A stretch of 57,004 nucleotides of DNA from an uncultured Bacteroides sp. (GTDB taxonomy: Bacteria > Bacteroidota > Bacteroidia > Bacteroidales > Bacteroidaceae). Below, in pieces: positions 8,211 through 17,516 of this stretch. The stretch is from the NCBI RefSeq assembly GCF_937912035.1, contig NZ_CALDPF010000051.1, positions 1 through 57,004 of the forward strand, written 5' to 3'. Numbering within the stretch: the stretch's first letter is position 1; each line of letters begins with the position of its first letter. The notes beneath the pieces were generated by a model. That model did no database searches. It saw only the letters and a list, made by a program, of their open reading frames with translations, and was not told the DNA's origin. The translations under genes and the position numbers were made by a program.

Positions 8211-10319
8211 ATGAAAATCGATTTAACTTTTAAAGGCAAAAGCCTATTTGCCTGTATGCTTACTGCTACTTTAGGTATAAATGTAGCAAGTGCCCAGATT
8301 AATTACAAGAAGGAATTTCCGTCACAGTATGAAATAAAAATGTTTGATAATACAACTTATTGTATTGCATACCTGTCAAACGGTGAATTGCTTGCATTGA
8401 GAGACAATCCTATCACCACATACACTAAACTGAACAACATGGTATTCAATCCAACCGGAAGTTCCATAGCTGTTTCAAGACCAGGTAAAGATATAATGAT
8501 TTTCTCTTTCTATAAAAAAGACAGAAAACTGTTTACTCTAAAAGAGAAGAGAAAAGAATATAAAAAGGCTGAAACAACAAGTATGTGCTATTCGGACAAC
8601 GCAAGACATTTCATCGAAGGTACATCTGCTAATGAAATTATCATTTACGATACTAAAGAATACCTGCCTCAGGCATATATAAAGACAAGTTCACCAGCAA
8701 CATCTCTTGAGATGAGTTCGAATAATTATTTCATTGCTTCAAGCCATGGAAATGAAATAAACATTTGGAATTTCAATACTAAAGAACTTAGAAAAAACAT
8801 AAAGACAGGCGCTACTTTAACAGGTAGTTGCTTTAATAAAGACGCATCTCAATTTGCTGTTACCACAAAAGAAAAAGGGCTGGAAATATTCGACACCAAG
8901 ACATGGACAGTGTGTCACACTTTCGACAGTATTGGAGGAACATTGAGAAATCCATATTTTCACCCGGACGGCAAGTATATAGCAGTAGTAAAAGACGATA
9001 GCAAAGTGATTGTTATCAACCTGAAGAACAACAAAATAGAGCAAGAAATTGATGAAGCCGACAAAGGAATTTCAAGACTGAAATTCTTTATGGATAATCA
9101 GAGCAAAGACGTTTTCATGATTTCAGGAAGAAAGAAATCCATATCTTTCTGGGATGCTAACGGACTAAATCCATTCTATGGAAAATTGGTAAACAGCGAA
9201 GTTGATGCCAAAATGAATGAATGGATGAAGATGATGCAAGGCGAAACAATGGAAGAATATGCTATCCGTGTGAACGACGAAACACGCCTCAAGCAACAGA
9301 TTTTATTTGAAAATGAGGCTGCAACAAAACTTGCCGGCGACAGAATCTCTTTGGAAAATCCGTTCATAGGTAATTATGACACAACAAACGGAATGCTTAA
9401 CGTAGGGTTCAACACTATGTCGTCTATCGCACTTGAGGTGCCTATGGAAGATCTGGACTCATTCAAAGACAGTAAAGACCTGAAATTTGAAAATGCAGTT
9501 TACTACCTGAATGAGAATGATGAATTCGAACTGGCATACGTGGAAGTTAAAAACGAAACTACTAACAAAGTTTATATTTATGATAATCTTGGAAGACAAA
9601 AAATGTCTGCTATACAAGATGACAGTAATTTCGTTCCTCTGGAAATCATACAACAAGCCAGCCAGGAAGAAGCCAAACTGGAAGCAATCAAAGAGAATGT
9701 TGTAGCTGAAAACAAGCAGGATGAACTGATTACAGATAATACACAGATTAATGTCAAGACAGAAGTCGTACCTGATGTTAATGCCAACGGAGAAAAAATT
9801 CTGAACTACAAGGTCGGCTACCAGTATGAGGTTATAAATAAGGAGTTCTCCGCAAAAGAAGACTTCCCGTCAGGTGGATATGACATACAAAACTCAAATG
9901 CGGCAATGTCATTGATGAAGATTATCAAGAACGCCTTTGAAGGCGAATTTGCAAACTATCTGGGTGAAGGAAAACAGGTTAAAATCATAATTACCGGTTC
10001 TGCAGATGCAAGCCCAATACGAAGCAAGATTGCATATAAAGGACAATATGGTGAATTCGTCGATGAGCCATACTACAAAGACGGTAATCTTGATAACATA
10101 ACAGTGACAAAAGAAAGCGGAATTACAAGAAACGAACAGTTGGCGCTTCTTAGAGCTGCCGGAGTTATGGACTATATAAAGAACAATGTCAACACACTGA
10201 AAACTACGAAAAACGAATTTGAATATCACGTTGAAGTAGCAAAAGAAAGAGGTGGTGAATTCAGACGTATAAATATCGAGTTCCTTATTGTGGATGCTTT
10301 CCCTAACGCTAAAAAATAA
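8211..10319 (+). CDS. Exported beta-propeller protein with OmpA-like C-terminus
   Basis: This 702-residue protein has a long signal peptide (cleavage after VASA, residue 28). Residues about 40-320 form WD40-like repeats, each with a strand ending in a form of hydrophobic-x-W/F-D/N (for example EINIWNFNTKE, GLEIFDTKTW, SISFWDAN), which suggests a seven-bladed propeller. A mixed linker covers about 330-560 and includes a Glu/Lys-rich part. The last 110 residues have an OmpA-like look: VKIIITGSADAS, then RNEQLALLRAAGVMDYIK, then RRINIEFLIVD. OmpA-like domains usually grip peptidoglycan, so this may be the cell-wall anchor of the system. A weak terminator or attenuator hairpin follows before the caspase gene. 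Confidence 0.75.
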   Translation: MKIDLTFKGKSLFACMLTATLGINVASAQINYKKEFPSQYEIKMFDNTTYCIAYLSNGELLALRDNPITTYTKLNNMVFNPTGSSIAVSRPGKDIMIFSFYKKDRKLFTLKEKRKEYKKAETTSMCYSDNARHFIEGTSANEIIIYDTKEYLPQAYIKTSSPATSLEMSSNNYFIASSHGNEINIWNFNTKELRKNIKTGATLTGSCFNKDASQFAVTTKEKGLEIFDTKTWTVCHTFDSIGGTLRNPYFHPDGKYIAVVKDDSKVIVINLKNNKIEQEIDEADKGISRLKFFMDNQSKDVFMISGRKKSISFWDANGLNPFYGKLVNSEVDAKMNEWMKMMQGETMEEYAIRVNDETRLKQQILFENEAATKLAGDRISLENPFIGNYDTTNGMLNVGFNTMSSIALEVPMEDLDSFKDSKDLKFENAVYYLNENDEFELAYVEVKNETTNKVYIYDNLGRQKMSAIQDDSNFVPLEIIQQASQEEAKLEAIKENVVAENKQDELITDNTQINVKTEVVPDVNANGEKILNYKVGYQYEVINKEFSAKEDFPSGGYDIQNSNAAMSLMKIIKNAFEGEFANYLGEGKQVKIIITGSADASPIRSKIAYKGQYGEFVDEPYYKDGNLDNITVTKESGITRNEQLALLRAAGVMDYIKNNVNTLKTTKNEFEYHVEVAKERGGEFRRINIEFLIVDAFPNAKK

Positions 10320-10348
10320 TTATTGATTAATATCACATGACATACTAA

Positions 10349-10381
10349 AGAAGGGCTGATAATATTCATTACAGTCCTTCT
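10349..10381 (+). terminator. Weak terminator or attenuator before the caspase gene
   Basis: Arms 10349-10358 and 10372-10381 pair over 10 bp with one G-U, followed by ATTTTAATTTC instead of a clean T-run. It may lower transcription into the caspase gene without ending the operon. Confidence 0.4.
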
Positions 10382-10400
10382 ATTTTAATTTCTTTATATT

Positions 10401-13187
10401 ATGGTTAAATTAATTTTTTCATTCTTACTGCTGGTATCTTGTTCGATATGTACATTTGCCCAAGATGCAGGCAGCTTATACAAGAAAGCAAATCAGCAAT
10501 ATGTTCTTTTTGAAAGTGAAAAGGACAAAGGCAACAACATGAACAGCATGTATGCTTATTTATGGGAATCATACAGAGACTTTGCCGAACTTACAAGAAC
10601 AGACAATAATTCAAGCTATATTAACGGTACAAAAAACAGATTGCGCTCAATGTATCCGTTCCTTTTGAATGCCGCACTGTATTATTATGAGCAGAAGGAA
10701 ACATCAAAAGCTTTTGACTTTGCTTCGGCTTATATCGATGTAAGATACATGCCAATTTTCAGAAGCGAGATGCTTCCAAAGGATGACAGATACAATTCAA
10801 TAGTATATTTTGCAGCCGTTTCGGCTTATAATCTGCAAAAACTGGAAATAGCAAAAAAGTATTTCAATCTATATCTTGAGACTGGAGACCAGACACAGGA
10901 AAAAGACTGTTACGTTTATCTGAACATGATTTATATGAATCAGAAAAACTATGCAGAACAGGAAAAGATACTGGAAAAAGCAATTCAAAAGTACCCTGTT
11001 TCACTTGATTTCCTATACAATCTTGTCAATGTACATATTGCCACAAACAATATGCCTAAACTACTGAATGCTATTGACAGAATTCTTACTATAGATCCAA
11101 ACAACTTACAGGTTCTGCCTATTAAAGCCAGAATATTGGAAAAACAGGGAAACAACATAGAAGCCCTTGACATATATAAAAGACTATATGCACTTGCTCC
11201 TAACAATTTCGAATTACTGACAGGACTGGCACGTGCCAACTTTAATGTTGCAACAAAAATAGTAAACGACGGAGCAACTATAGCCAGCGACACGGAATAT
11301 GCACTGGTAAGACAAAAGGCAGCTACATACCTGCTTGAAGCCCAGAAACTGTTCCTGCAGATTTTGAAACAGAAACCTGAATCAAAGATGTATATGCAAG
11401 GACTTGCCGGAGTATATCAATATATGGATATGAAGAGTGAATATGAAGTACTAAATAAAATAATAGCCGACGGTGCTTCGTTTACTACATTTGAACCAAG
11501 ATTGATGGCTTATAATGAAGCATTAAAGAAAGTTGAAAACGTAGCAGACAATACAACTTCAACACCTGTTCCTTTAGATCCGGCACAGCTTGTAATCAGA
11601 GTGGACAGTTTCATCGATGGAAATAACAATAGGGTTATTGATGCAGGTGAAAGCTTTGCTGTTAAATTTACCATAGAAAATAAAGGTAAAGGCGATGCTT
11701 ATAGTATTAGGTTAAGACTTTCAGAGCAACAGGGATATGACCAATATTTTGAAGGTCCGAGAGAAATTGACGGTGGAAACATAGAAGCCGGAAAGTCGAA
11801 AGAATACACTTTCAGATATCTTGTAAAGAAAGAAATGCCAACTGTTCTTACAAAAATCAACATCTATGCTTTCGAGGCCAACGGATTCGACGCAGATCCT
11901 TCGGAACTGATTGTAAACGCTCAGGAATATGCCATGCCAAGACTTAAAATTGCCGACCATCAGTTCTTTGCTTCTAACGGTTCTTCAATCACTCTAGGTT
12001 CCAACGGTAAACTGACTATTGCTTTACAAAACTTCGGTACGAAGACTGCTAAGAATGTAAAAGTAAACTTCAGACTTCCAAAGAATGTATATACTACAGA
12101 TTCACCTGAAATGATAATAGACAGTATAGCTCCTGGAGATGTGGCTACATTGGATTATGGATTTATTGTAAACAAAAGATTCGCAGAAGACTCTGTAGCC
12201 GTAATGCTGACTGCTGTAGAAGAAACCCAATCGTCACATATCAACGAAGCATATAAAGTTAAAGTCGGAGAATATCTTACAGCTGCAAACTCTATAAAGA
12301 TAAACGGTAAGATTGCCAACAGAAAAGTAAATGTACAGGATTTCCAACTGTCGTTCAAGAGCGAACTTCTTGAAGACATTCCAGAAGGAGCTGTAAACAA
12401 TCACAGATATGCCTTGATTATCGGTAATGAAGACTACAGTATGACAGGAGCAAATGCTGAAATCAATGTACCATACGCTGTAAATGATGCCATGATATTC
12501 AGAGAATACTGTGTAAGAACATTTGGTATCCCGACAGGACAAATTAAGGTAATACCAAATGCCACTGCCGGTATGATGCATGAACAGCTCGACTGGTTGC
12601 TCAACATGGCAAGTACAGACCCAGAGGCTGAACTATTCTTCTACTACTCCGGACACGGAAACAATGATGAAGCGACAAAACAGGCATATCTCCTGCCAGT
12701 AGATATCACCGGTAAGAACATACACCTTGGTATTTCTCTTGCCGACCTGTATCAAAGACTGGCTACATATCCTGTAAAAGGTGCGTATGTATTCCTTGAC
12801 GCATGTTTCAGCGGTGGTTACAAGAGTGCTGCTCCTCTGATAGCACAAAAGGGTGTTCGTGTCGTTCCTAAATTAGGAATGCCACAGGGAAATACAATCA
12901 GTTTCTCTTCAAGTAGCGGTGACCAGACATCCAGTGTATATCATGACAAGAAACAGGGATATTACACTTACTACCTGTTAAAGACAATTAAAGATGCAAA
13001 GGGCGATATCACTATGCAGGAACTATTTGAAAGAACAAATGCCGAAGTGAAGAAAGCTACAGCTCTATTGGGTAAAATGCAGGAGCCACAATATATTGTA
13101 TCTCCTACATGGAAAGACTGGAGTAATATCCAACTAAAAACTCCGGAAACATTATCTATACCTGTAAATAATTCACCTGCAAATTAA
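10401..13187 (+). CDS. Exported TPR / CARDB-like / caspase-family protease
   Basis: This 928-residue protein has a signal peptide (1-20, TFA|QDAG). Residues about 25-380 are TPR-like helical repeats, for example YPVSLDFLYNLVNVHIATNN and LAPNNFELLTGLARANF. Residues about 395-620 hold two immunoglobulin-like CARDB-type domains, the first starting VIRVDSFIDGNNNRVIDAGES. The C-terminal domain (about 672-910) is a peptidase C14 caspase fold. It starts HRYALIIGNEDY, has catalytic His752 in FFYYSGHG and catalytic Cys802 in FLDACFSGG; both residues and their spacing of 50 are normal. Proteins of this type act as cysteine proteases cutting after Arg, Lys or Asp. Exported caspases are less common than cytosolic ones. 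It is the last gene of the run, followed by a terminator. Confidence 0.9.
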   Translation: MVKLIFSFLLLVSCSICTFAQDAGSLYKKANQQYVLFESEKDKGNNMNSMYAYLWESYRDFAELTRTDNNSSYINGTKNRLRSMYPFLLNAALYYYEQKETSKAFDFASAYIDVRYMPIFRSEMLPKDDRYNSIVYFAAVSAYNLQKLEIAKKYFNLYLETGDQTQEKDCYVYLNMIYMNQKNYAEQEKILEKAIQKYPVSLDFLYNLVNVHIATNNMPKLLNAIDRILTIDPNNLQVLPIKARILEKQGNNIEALDIYKRLYALAPNNFELLTGLARANFNVATKIVNDGATIASDTEYALVRQKAATYLLEAQKLFLQILKQKPESKMYMQGLAGVYQYMDMKSEYEVLNKIIADGASFTTFEPRLMAYNEALKKVENVADNTTSTPVPLDPAQLVIRVDSFIDGNNNRVIDAGESFAVKFTIENKGKGDAYSIRLRLSEQQGYDQYFEGPREIDGGNIEAGKSKEYTFRYLVKKEMPTVLTKINIYAFEANGFDADPSELIVNAQEYAMPRLKIADHQFFASNGSSITLGSNGKLTIALQNFGTKTAKNVKVNFRLPKNVYTTDSPEMIIDSIAPGDVATLDYGFIVNKRFAEDSVAVMLTAVEETQSSHINEAYKVKVGEYLTAANSIKINGKIANRKVNVQDFQLSFKSELLEDIPEGAVNNHRYALIIGNEDYSMTGANAEINVPYAVNDAMIFREYCVRTFGIPTGQIKVIPNATAGMMHEQLDWLLNMASTDPEAELFFYYSGHGNNDEATKQAYLLPVDITGKNIHLGISLADLYQRLATYPVKGAYVFLDACFSGGYKSAAPLIAQKGVRVVPKLGMPQGNTISFSSSSGDQTSSVYHDKKQGYYTYYLLKTIKDAKGDITMQELFERTNAEVKKATALLGKMQEPQYIVSPTWKDWSNIQLKTPETLSIPVNNSPAN

Positions 13188-13211
13188 TATATCAACTTTA
13201 ATATTATATGA

Positions 13212-13245
13212 AACTCGGCCGCTCTTGTAGCAGCCGAGTTTTTTT
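13212..13245 (+). terminator. Intrinsic terminator after the caspase gene
   Basis: Arms 13212-13219 and 13233-13240 pair over 8 bp (AACTCGGC/GCCGAGTT) with extra inner pairs, followed by a run of T. Confidence 0.9.
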
Positions 13246-13252
13246 ATGGTAT

Positions 13253-13296
13253 AAAAAAAGGACAGCCTTAACTATCACAGATAGTCAAGACTGCCC
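13253..13296 (-). terminator. Intrinsic terminator for the minus-strand oxidoreductase gene
   Basis: On the minus strand 13296-13280 pairs with 13276-13260 over 17 bp, three of them G-U, with a 3-nt loop. It ends in a run of seven U (13253-13259). It lies 50 bp past the stop of the NfnAB-like gene. Confidence 0.9.
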
Positions 13297-13345
13297 TCAT
13301 AATTATTTCAGAACGGAATGTTACCGCTAAAACTGTAGTCTAAAA

Positions 13346-15640
13346 TTATTTACCGCTCAACTGTTTGTCCATTGCCGCTGCGGCACGACGACCGTCACCC
13401 ATGGCAAGGATAACTGTAGCACCACCGCGAACGATGTCACCACCTGCGTAAATTGTAGGAATTGAAGACTGCATATCTTCATTTACTGCAATTGTACCTT
13501 TACGTCCAAGTTCCAAGCCAGGAATAGAATTTGGAACGATAGGATTAGGAGATACACCTACGCTGACGATAGCCATATCGATATCTATTGTTTCGATAGC
13601 TCCAGGTATGGCAACAGGACTGCGACGACCTGAAGCGTCAGGTTCGCCAAGTTCCATCTTCTGAAGAACAACCTGTTTCACACGACCTTTTTCGTCGGCA
13701 ATATATTCAATAGGGTTATGCAGTGTAAGGAACTCTACTCCTTCTTCCTTGGCATGCTTAACTTCTTCAAGACGTGCAGGCATTTCAGCTTCCGAACGGC
13801 GATAGATTATCATTGCCTTTTCTGCACCGAGACGGCGTGCTGTACGGACAGAGTCCATAGCAGTGTTACCACCACCGATTACAGCTACTCGCTTACCGAA
13901 TGTGACAGGAGTATCAGAATCTTCGCTTGCAGCATCCATCAGGTTGACACGTGTCAGGTACTCATTCGATGACATGATATTGATAGAGTTCTCACCCGGA
14001 ATATTCATAAAGTTAGGCAGACCGGCACCTGATGCAACAAAGACACCTTTGAATCCTTCTTTCTCGAGGTCTTCCACACTTACAGTCTTACCGATAATAC
14101 AGTCCTTAACGAATTCCACACCCATCTTAGAAAGGTTGTCTATTTCTACGTCAACAATCTTGTTAGGAAGACGGAATTCAGGAATACCGTATTTCAACAC
14201 ACCACCAATTTCATGCAAAGCCTCGAACACCGTTACATCGTAACCCATCTTTGCCATATCGCCAGCAAATGAAAGACCTGCAGGACCAGAACCAACAACT
14301 GCTACTTTGATTCCTTTCTTTTCAGCTATTTCAGGTACAGAAATCTGTCCGCTTTCGCGTTCATAATCGGCAGCGAAACGTTCAAGATAGCCGATGGCTA
14401 CAGCCTCGTGTCCCATCTTCAGGTGGATACATTTAGACTCGCACTGTTTTTCCTGTGGACATACACGACCGCAAACAGCCGGAAGTGCACTAGTCTGTTT
14501 CAATACACGTGCAGCTTCAAGGAACTCACCACGCTCTATATTCTTTATAAATGTCGGTATATTGATTCCTACAGGACAACCTTCCATACATGAAGGATTG
14601 GCACAGTCAAGACAACGTTTAGCTTCTGTCAGAGCCTGTTCTTCATTCAAGCCCAGGTTAACTTCTTCCTTACGGCTGTGTGAACGGTATTCAGGATCAA
14701 GCTCGTTCATATGTACACGTGGGATAAGCGTACGTTCTTTCGGTTTCATACTCTTACGCAATTCTTCACGCCACTGTGCAGAACGGTCGTCAGCCGGTTT
14801 TACAGCCTCGCATGTATCCGGTTTAGGATCGAGCTTGTGGATTTCCTCTACTTCAATATCCTTGAACGCCCCCATACGTTTCAACATTTCATCGAAATCA
14901 ACCTGATGTCCATCGAACTCAGGACCATCCACACAAACGAACTTAGTCTTGCCTCCTACAGTGATACGGCATGCACCACACATACCTGTACCGTCAACCA
15001 TGATAGTATTCAAAGATACATCTGTAGGAATTTCGTATTTCTTTGTGAGCAGACAAACGAACTTCATCATGATGGCAGGACCAATGGCAAAACACTTATC
15101 TACCTTTTCGCGCTTGATTACTTCTTCAATACCTTCTGTAACCAGACCTTTCTTTCCATATGAACCATCGTCAGTCATGATAATTACTTCGTCAGAACTT
15201 GCACGCATCTCGTTTTCCAGAATGATAAGTTCCTTTGAACGTCCGGCCAGTACTGTAATAACCTTATTCCCGGCAGCCTTCAGAGCCTGAACGATAGGAA
15301 GCATAGGAGCTACTCCTACTCCACCTCCGGCACAAACTACAGTACCAAAGTTTTCAATGTGTGTAGCTTTACCCAAAGGTCCTACTACGTCTGTGATATA
15401 ATCTCCCTCGTTCAACTCACAAAGACGAGTTGAAGACAATCCCACTTTCTGAACCACCAATGTAATTGTACCTTTCACAGGATCTGCTTCGGCTATGGTA
15501 AGAGGCATACGTTCACCCTTATCGCCTACACGTACAATGACAAAATGACCTGCTTTACGAGATTTTGCAATCAGAGGAGCTTCAATAACAAGCTTAAAAA
15601 CTTTCTCTGAAAAATGTTCTTTTGAAATAATTTTGTTCAT
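13346..15640 (-). CDS. Fused NfnA/NfnB-like oxidoreductase (DHODB NAD subunit + GltD-like)
   Basis: This 764-residue protein is a fusion of two parts that are separate proteins in many bacteria. The first 270 residues resemble the FAD/NAD-binding PyrK/NfnA/SudB type, with RMPLTIAE for FAD, CAGGGVGVAPM for the dinucleotide and a C-terminal cysteine cluster in GTGMCGACRITVGG. From about residue 285 it resembles the GltD/NfnB/SudA family. Cysteine motifs RCLDCANPSCMEGCPVG and CGRVCPQEKQCESKC bind [4Fe-4S] clusters, VGSGPAGLSFAG binds FAD, and VIGGGNTAMDSVRTARRLG binds NADPH. A role in electron transfer between NAD(H), NADPH and ferredoxin is likely. It faces the ferredoxin-linked 2-oxoacid oxidoreductase operon. 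It is often named bifunctional dihydroorotate dehydrogenase B NAD-binding subunit/glutamate synthase. The true substrate is not settled by sequence. Confidence 0.9.
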   Translation of the reverse strand: MNKIISKEHFSEKVFKLVIEAPLIAKSRKAGHFVIVRVGDKGERMPLTIAEADPVKGTITLVVQKVGLSSTRLCELNEGDYITDVVGPLGKATHIENFGTVVCAGGGVGVAPMLPIVQALKAAGNKVITVLAGRSKELIILENEMRASSDEVIIMTDDGSYGKKGLVTEGIEEVIKREKVDKCFAIGPAIMMKFVCLLTKKYEIPTDVSLNTIMVDGTGMCGACRITVGGKTKFVCVDGPEFDGHQVDFDEMLKRMGAFKDIEVEEIHKLDPKPDTCEAVKPADDRSAQWREELRKSMKPKERTLIPRVHMNELDPEYRSHSRKEEVNLGLNEEQALTEAKRCLDCANPSCMEGCPVGINIPTFIKNIERGEFLEAARVLKQTSALPAVCGRVCPQEKQCESKCIHLKMGHEAVAIGYLERFAADYERESGQISVPEIAEKKGIKVAVVGSGPAGLSFAGDMAKMGYDVTVFEALHEIGGVLKYGIPEFRLPNKIVDVEIDNLSKMGVEFVKDCIIGKTVSVEDLEKEGFKGVFVASGAGLPNFMNIPGENSINIMSSNEYLTRVNLMDAASEDSDTPVTFGKRVAVIGGGNTAMDSVRTARRLGAEKAMIIYRRSEAEMPARLEEVKHAKEEGVEFLTLHNPIEYIADEKGRVKQVVLQKMELGEPDASGRRSPVAIPGAIETIDIDMAIVSVGVSPNPIVPNSIPGLELGRKGTIAVNEDMQSSIPTIYAGGDIVRGGATVILAMGDGRRAAAAMDKQLSGK

Positions 15641-15697
15641 TTTAAACTCTTAAAGTTAGTTATATTTCAGATTCTCATTCTTTTTGTTTCAACCTCG

Positions 15698-15728
15698 CAA
15701 AGGTATAACAAATAAAAATACTTACAAA
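15698..15728 (-). promoter_or_regulatory. Promoter of the NfnAB-like gene
   Basis: On the minus strand TTTG (15728-15725), a 19-bp spacer, then TACCTTTG (15705-15698). Both boxes and the spacer fit the Bacteroidetes consensus. It lies 58 bp upstream of the start. Confidence 0.8.
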
Positions 15729-15820
15729 AGAAATATATAAAATAACAACAATACACACAAAAAAAGGACAATCGATGACTATTTATTCTTAAAAAAAAGA
15801 CTTTGATATTAAATAAAATG

Positions 15821-15828
15821 TATCTTTG
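15821..15828 (+). promoter_or_regulatory. -7 element for the TPR / 2-oxoacid oxidoreductase operon
   Basis: TATCTTTG is a consensus -7 box 27 bp before the ATG at 15855. The nearest TTTG (15802-15805) is 15 bp away, shorter than usual. With the minus-strand promoter at 15698-15728 it makes this gap a divergent promoter region. Confidence 0.6.
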
Positions 15829-15854
15829 CATACGTCTTAACATTTTGTATTTTG

Positions 15855-16133
15855 ATGAATAATATACTGGAGAACATAAAAATAATGATTAAAGACGGCC
15901 GTATAGCCGAAGCCAAGGAAGCTCTGGACAGAATTATTGAACAGAACACAGAATACGCTGACAGAGCTTATTATCTTAAAGGAAATGCATGTAGAAAACT
16001 TGGTGACTGGCAAGGCGCGCTCAACAATTATCAGGAAGCCATAAACATCAATCCGGAAAGCCCGGCAAAAGATGCCAGAGCCATGATGATGGATATCCTG
16101 AATTTCTATAATAAAGATATGTTTAATCAATAA
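15855..16133 (+). CDS. Small TPR-repeat protein
   Basis: This 92-residue protein is almost entirely tetratricopeptide repeats: a helix pair ending GRIAEAKEALDRIIEQN, then a canonical repeat with KLGDWQGALNNYQEAININPES. ATG 15855 is preferred over the TTG one codon earlier. It lies 20 bp upstream of the ferredoxin-like subunit gene and probably heads the operon, perhaps as an assembly or scaffold protein for the enzyme. That role is inferred from position only. Confidence 0.8.
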   Translation: MNNILENIKIMIKDGRIAEAKEALDRIIEQNTEYADRAYYLKGNACRKLGDWQGALNNYQEAININPESPAKDARAMMMDILNFYNKDMFNQ

Positions 16134-16153
16134 AACTCTAAATACGTATATAT

Positions 16154-16381
16154 ATGGCTAAAATGAAAGGAGTGGTGGTAGTAAACACCGAGCGATGCAA
16201 AGGATGTAACCTTTGTGTTGTTGCTTGCCCGCTTAAAGTATTGGCTCTTACTCCAAAAGTAAATCAAAAAGGATATAATTATGTACAGCAGGTGGTAGAA
16301 GACACTTGCAACGGTTGTTCATCATGCGCTATCGTATGTCCAGACGGTTGCCTGACTGTTTACAGAGCAAAATGTGAATAA
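16154..16381 (+). CDS. 2-oxoacid:ferredoxin oxidoreductase, delta (2x[4Fe-4S]) subunit
   Basis: This 75-residue dicluster ferredoxin has two complete CxxCxxCxxxCP motifs, CKGCNLCVVACP and CNGCSSCAIVCP, which bind two [4Fe-4S] clusters. It is the electron-transfer subunit (KorD/VorD type) of the thiamine-dependent complex encoded by the next genes, passing electrons from the enzyme to ferredoxin. No signal peptide is present, so it is cytosolic. Confidence 0.92.
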   Translation: MAKMKGVVVVNTERCKGCNLCVVACPLKVLALTPKVNQKGYNYVQQVVEDTCNGCSSCAIVCPDGCLTVYRAKCE

Positions 16382-16418
16382 CCATACTATTAAGAATAAA
16401 CGATAAATAAAGAAAAAT

Positions 16419-17498
16419 ATGGCAGAAGAAGTAGTTCTAATGAAAGGTAACGAAGCCATAGCACACGCCGCAATACGTATCGGTGTGGACGGATACTTCG
16501 GTTACCCTATCACTCCGCAATCAGAAGTGCTTGAAACACTGGCTGAACAGAAGCCATGGGAAACAACCGGAATGGTGGTTCTGCAGGCAGAGAGTGAAGT
16601 TGCCGCAATAAACATGGTATATGGTGGTGCGGGAACAGGAAAAATGGTAATGACATCATCATCAAGTCCCGGAGTCAGCCTTAAACAGGAAGGTATATCT
16701 TATATAGCAGGAGCAGAATTGCCTTGTCTTATCGTAAACGTAATGCGTGGAGGTCCGGGACTGGGAACAATACAGCCAAGTCAGGCAGACTATTTCCAGA
16801 CTACAAAGGGAGGAGGACACGGTGACTATCGCCTGATAGCACTTGCACCGGCATCAGTTCAGGAAATGGCTGATTTCGTAAAACTAGGTTTTGACCTGGC
16901 ATTCAAATACCGTAATCCGGCAATGATACTTGCAGACGGTGTAATAGGTCAGATGATGGAAAAGGTGGTATTGCCTGAGCCACGCCCAAGACGTACAGAT
17001 GAAGAAATAATCGAACAGTGTCCTTGGGCATCGACAGGATGTAAAGGACGCAAACCTATCGTAATCACTTCTCTGGAACTTGATCCTGCCGTAATGGAAC
17101 AGAGAAACTTACATCTGCAGAACAAATATGCGGAAATAGAAGCCAACGAAAGACGTTATGAGGAAATAGAATGCGAAGATGCAGAATACCTGATAGTAGC
17201 ATTCGGTTCATGCGCTCGTATAGCACAAAAGGCAATGGAACATGCACGCGAGGAAGGTATAAAGGTAGGTCTGTTCCGTCCTATAACATTATGGCCGTTC
17301 CCATCTCCGGAAATTGCAGAAAGAGCAAAACAAGTCAAAGGTATATTGGTGGTAGAACTCAACAGCGGACAAATGATTGAAGATGTAAAACTGGCTGTAG
17401 AGTGCAACGTACCTGTACACCATTTCGGCCGTTTGGGCGGTATCGTACCTGATCCGGACGAAGTGGTAGATGCTTTGAAAGAAAAACTCATTAAATAA
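16419..17498 (+). CDS. vorB: 2-oxoacid:ferredoxin oxidoreductase, alpha subunit (VorB/KorA type)
   Basis: This 359-residue protein has the KorA/VorB alpha-subunit pattern: MKGNEAIAHAAIRIGVDGYFGYPITPQSE, then AGTGKMVMTSSSSPGVSL and MRGGPGLGTIQPSQADY, with a C-terminal transketolase-like domain (VAFGSCARIAQKAM, GLFRPITLWPFP). The complex oxidatively decarboxylates a 2-oxoacid to acyl-CoA with ferredoxin as acceptor, or works in reverse. Similar Bacteroides proteins are usually named 3-methyl-2-oxobutanoate dehydrogenase subunit VorB. Whether the substrate is branched-chain 2-oxoacids or 2-oxoglutarate cannot be told from sequence alone. Confidence 0.93.
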   Translation: MAEEVVLMKGNEAIAHAAIRIGVDGYFGYPITPQSEVLETLAEQKPWETTGMVVLQAESEVAAINMVYGGAGTGKMVMTSSSSPGVSLKQEGISYIAGAELPCLIVNVMRGGPGLGTIQPSQADYFQTTKGGGHGDYRLIALAPASVQEMADFVKLGFDLAFKYRNPAMILADGVIGQMMEKVVLPEPRPRRTDEEIIEQCPWASTGCKGRKPIVITSLELDPAVMEQRNLHLQNKYAEIEANERRYEEIECEDAEYLIVAFGSCARIAQKAMEHAREEGIKVGLFRPITLWPFPSPEIAERAKQVKGILVVELNSGQMIEDVKLAVECNVPVHHFGRLGGIVPDPDEVVDALKEKLIK

Positions 17499-17516
17499 CC
17501 CCAGTAAGAAGAAATA

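Noticed and set aside
13346..15640. Frameshift or assembly error joining two oxidoreductase genes
   Set aside because: Both halves are complete and in one frame, and this fusion is known in Bacteroidetes.
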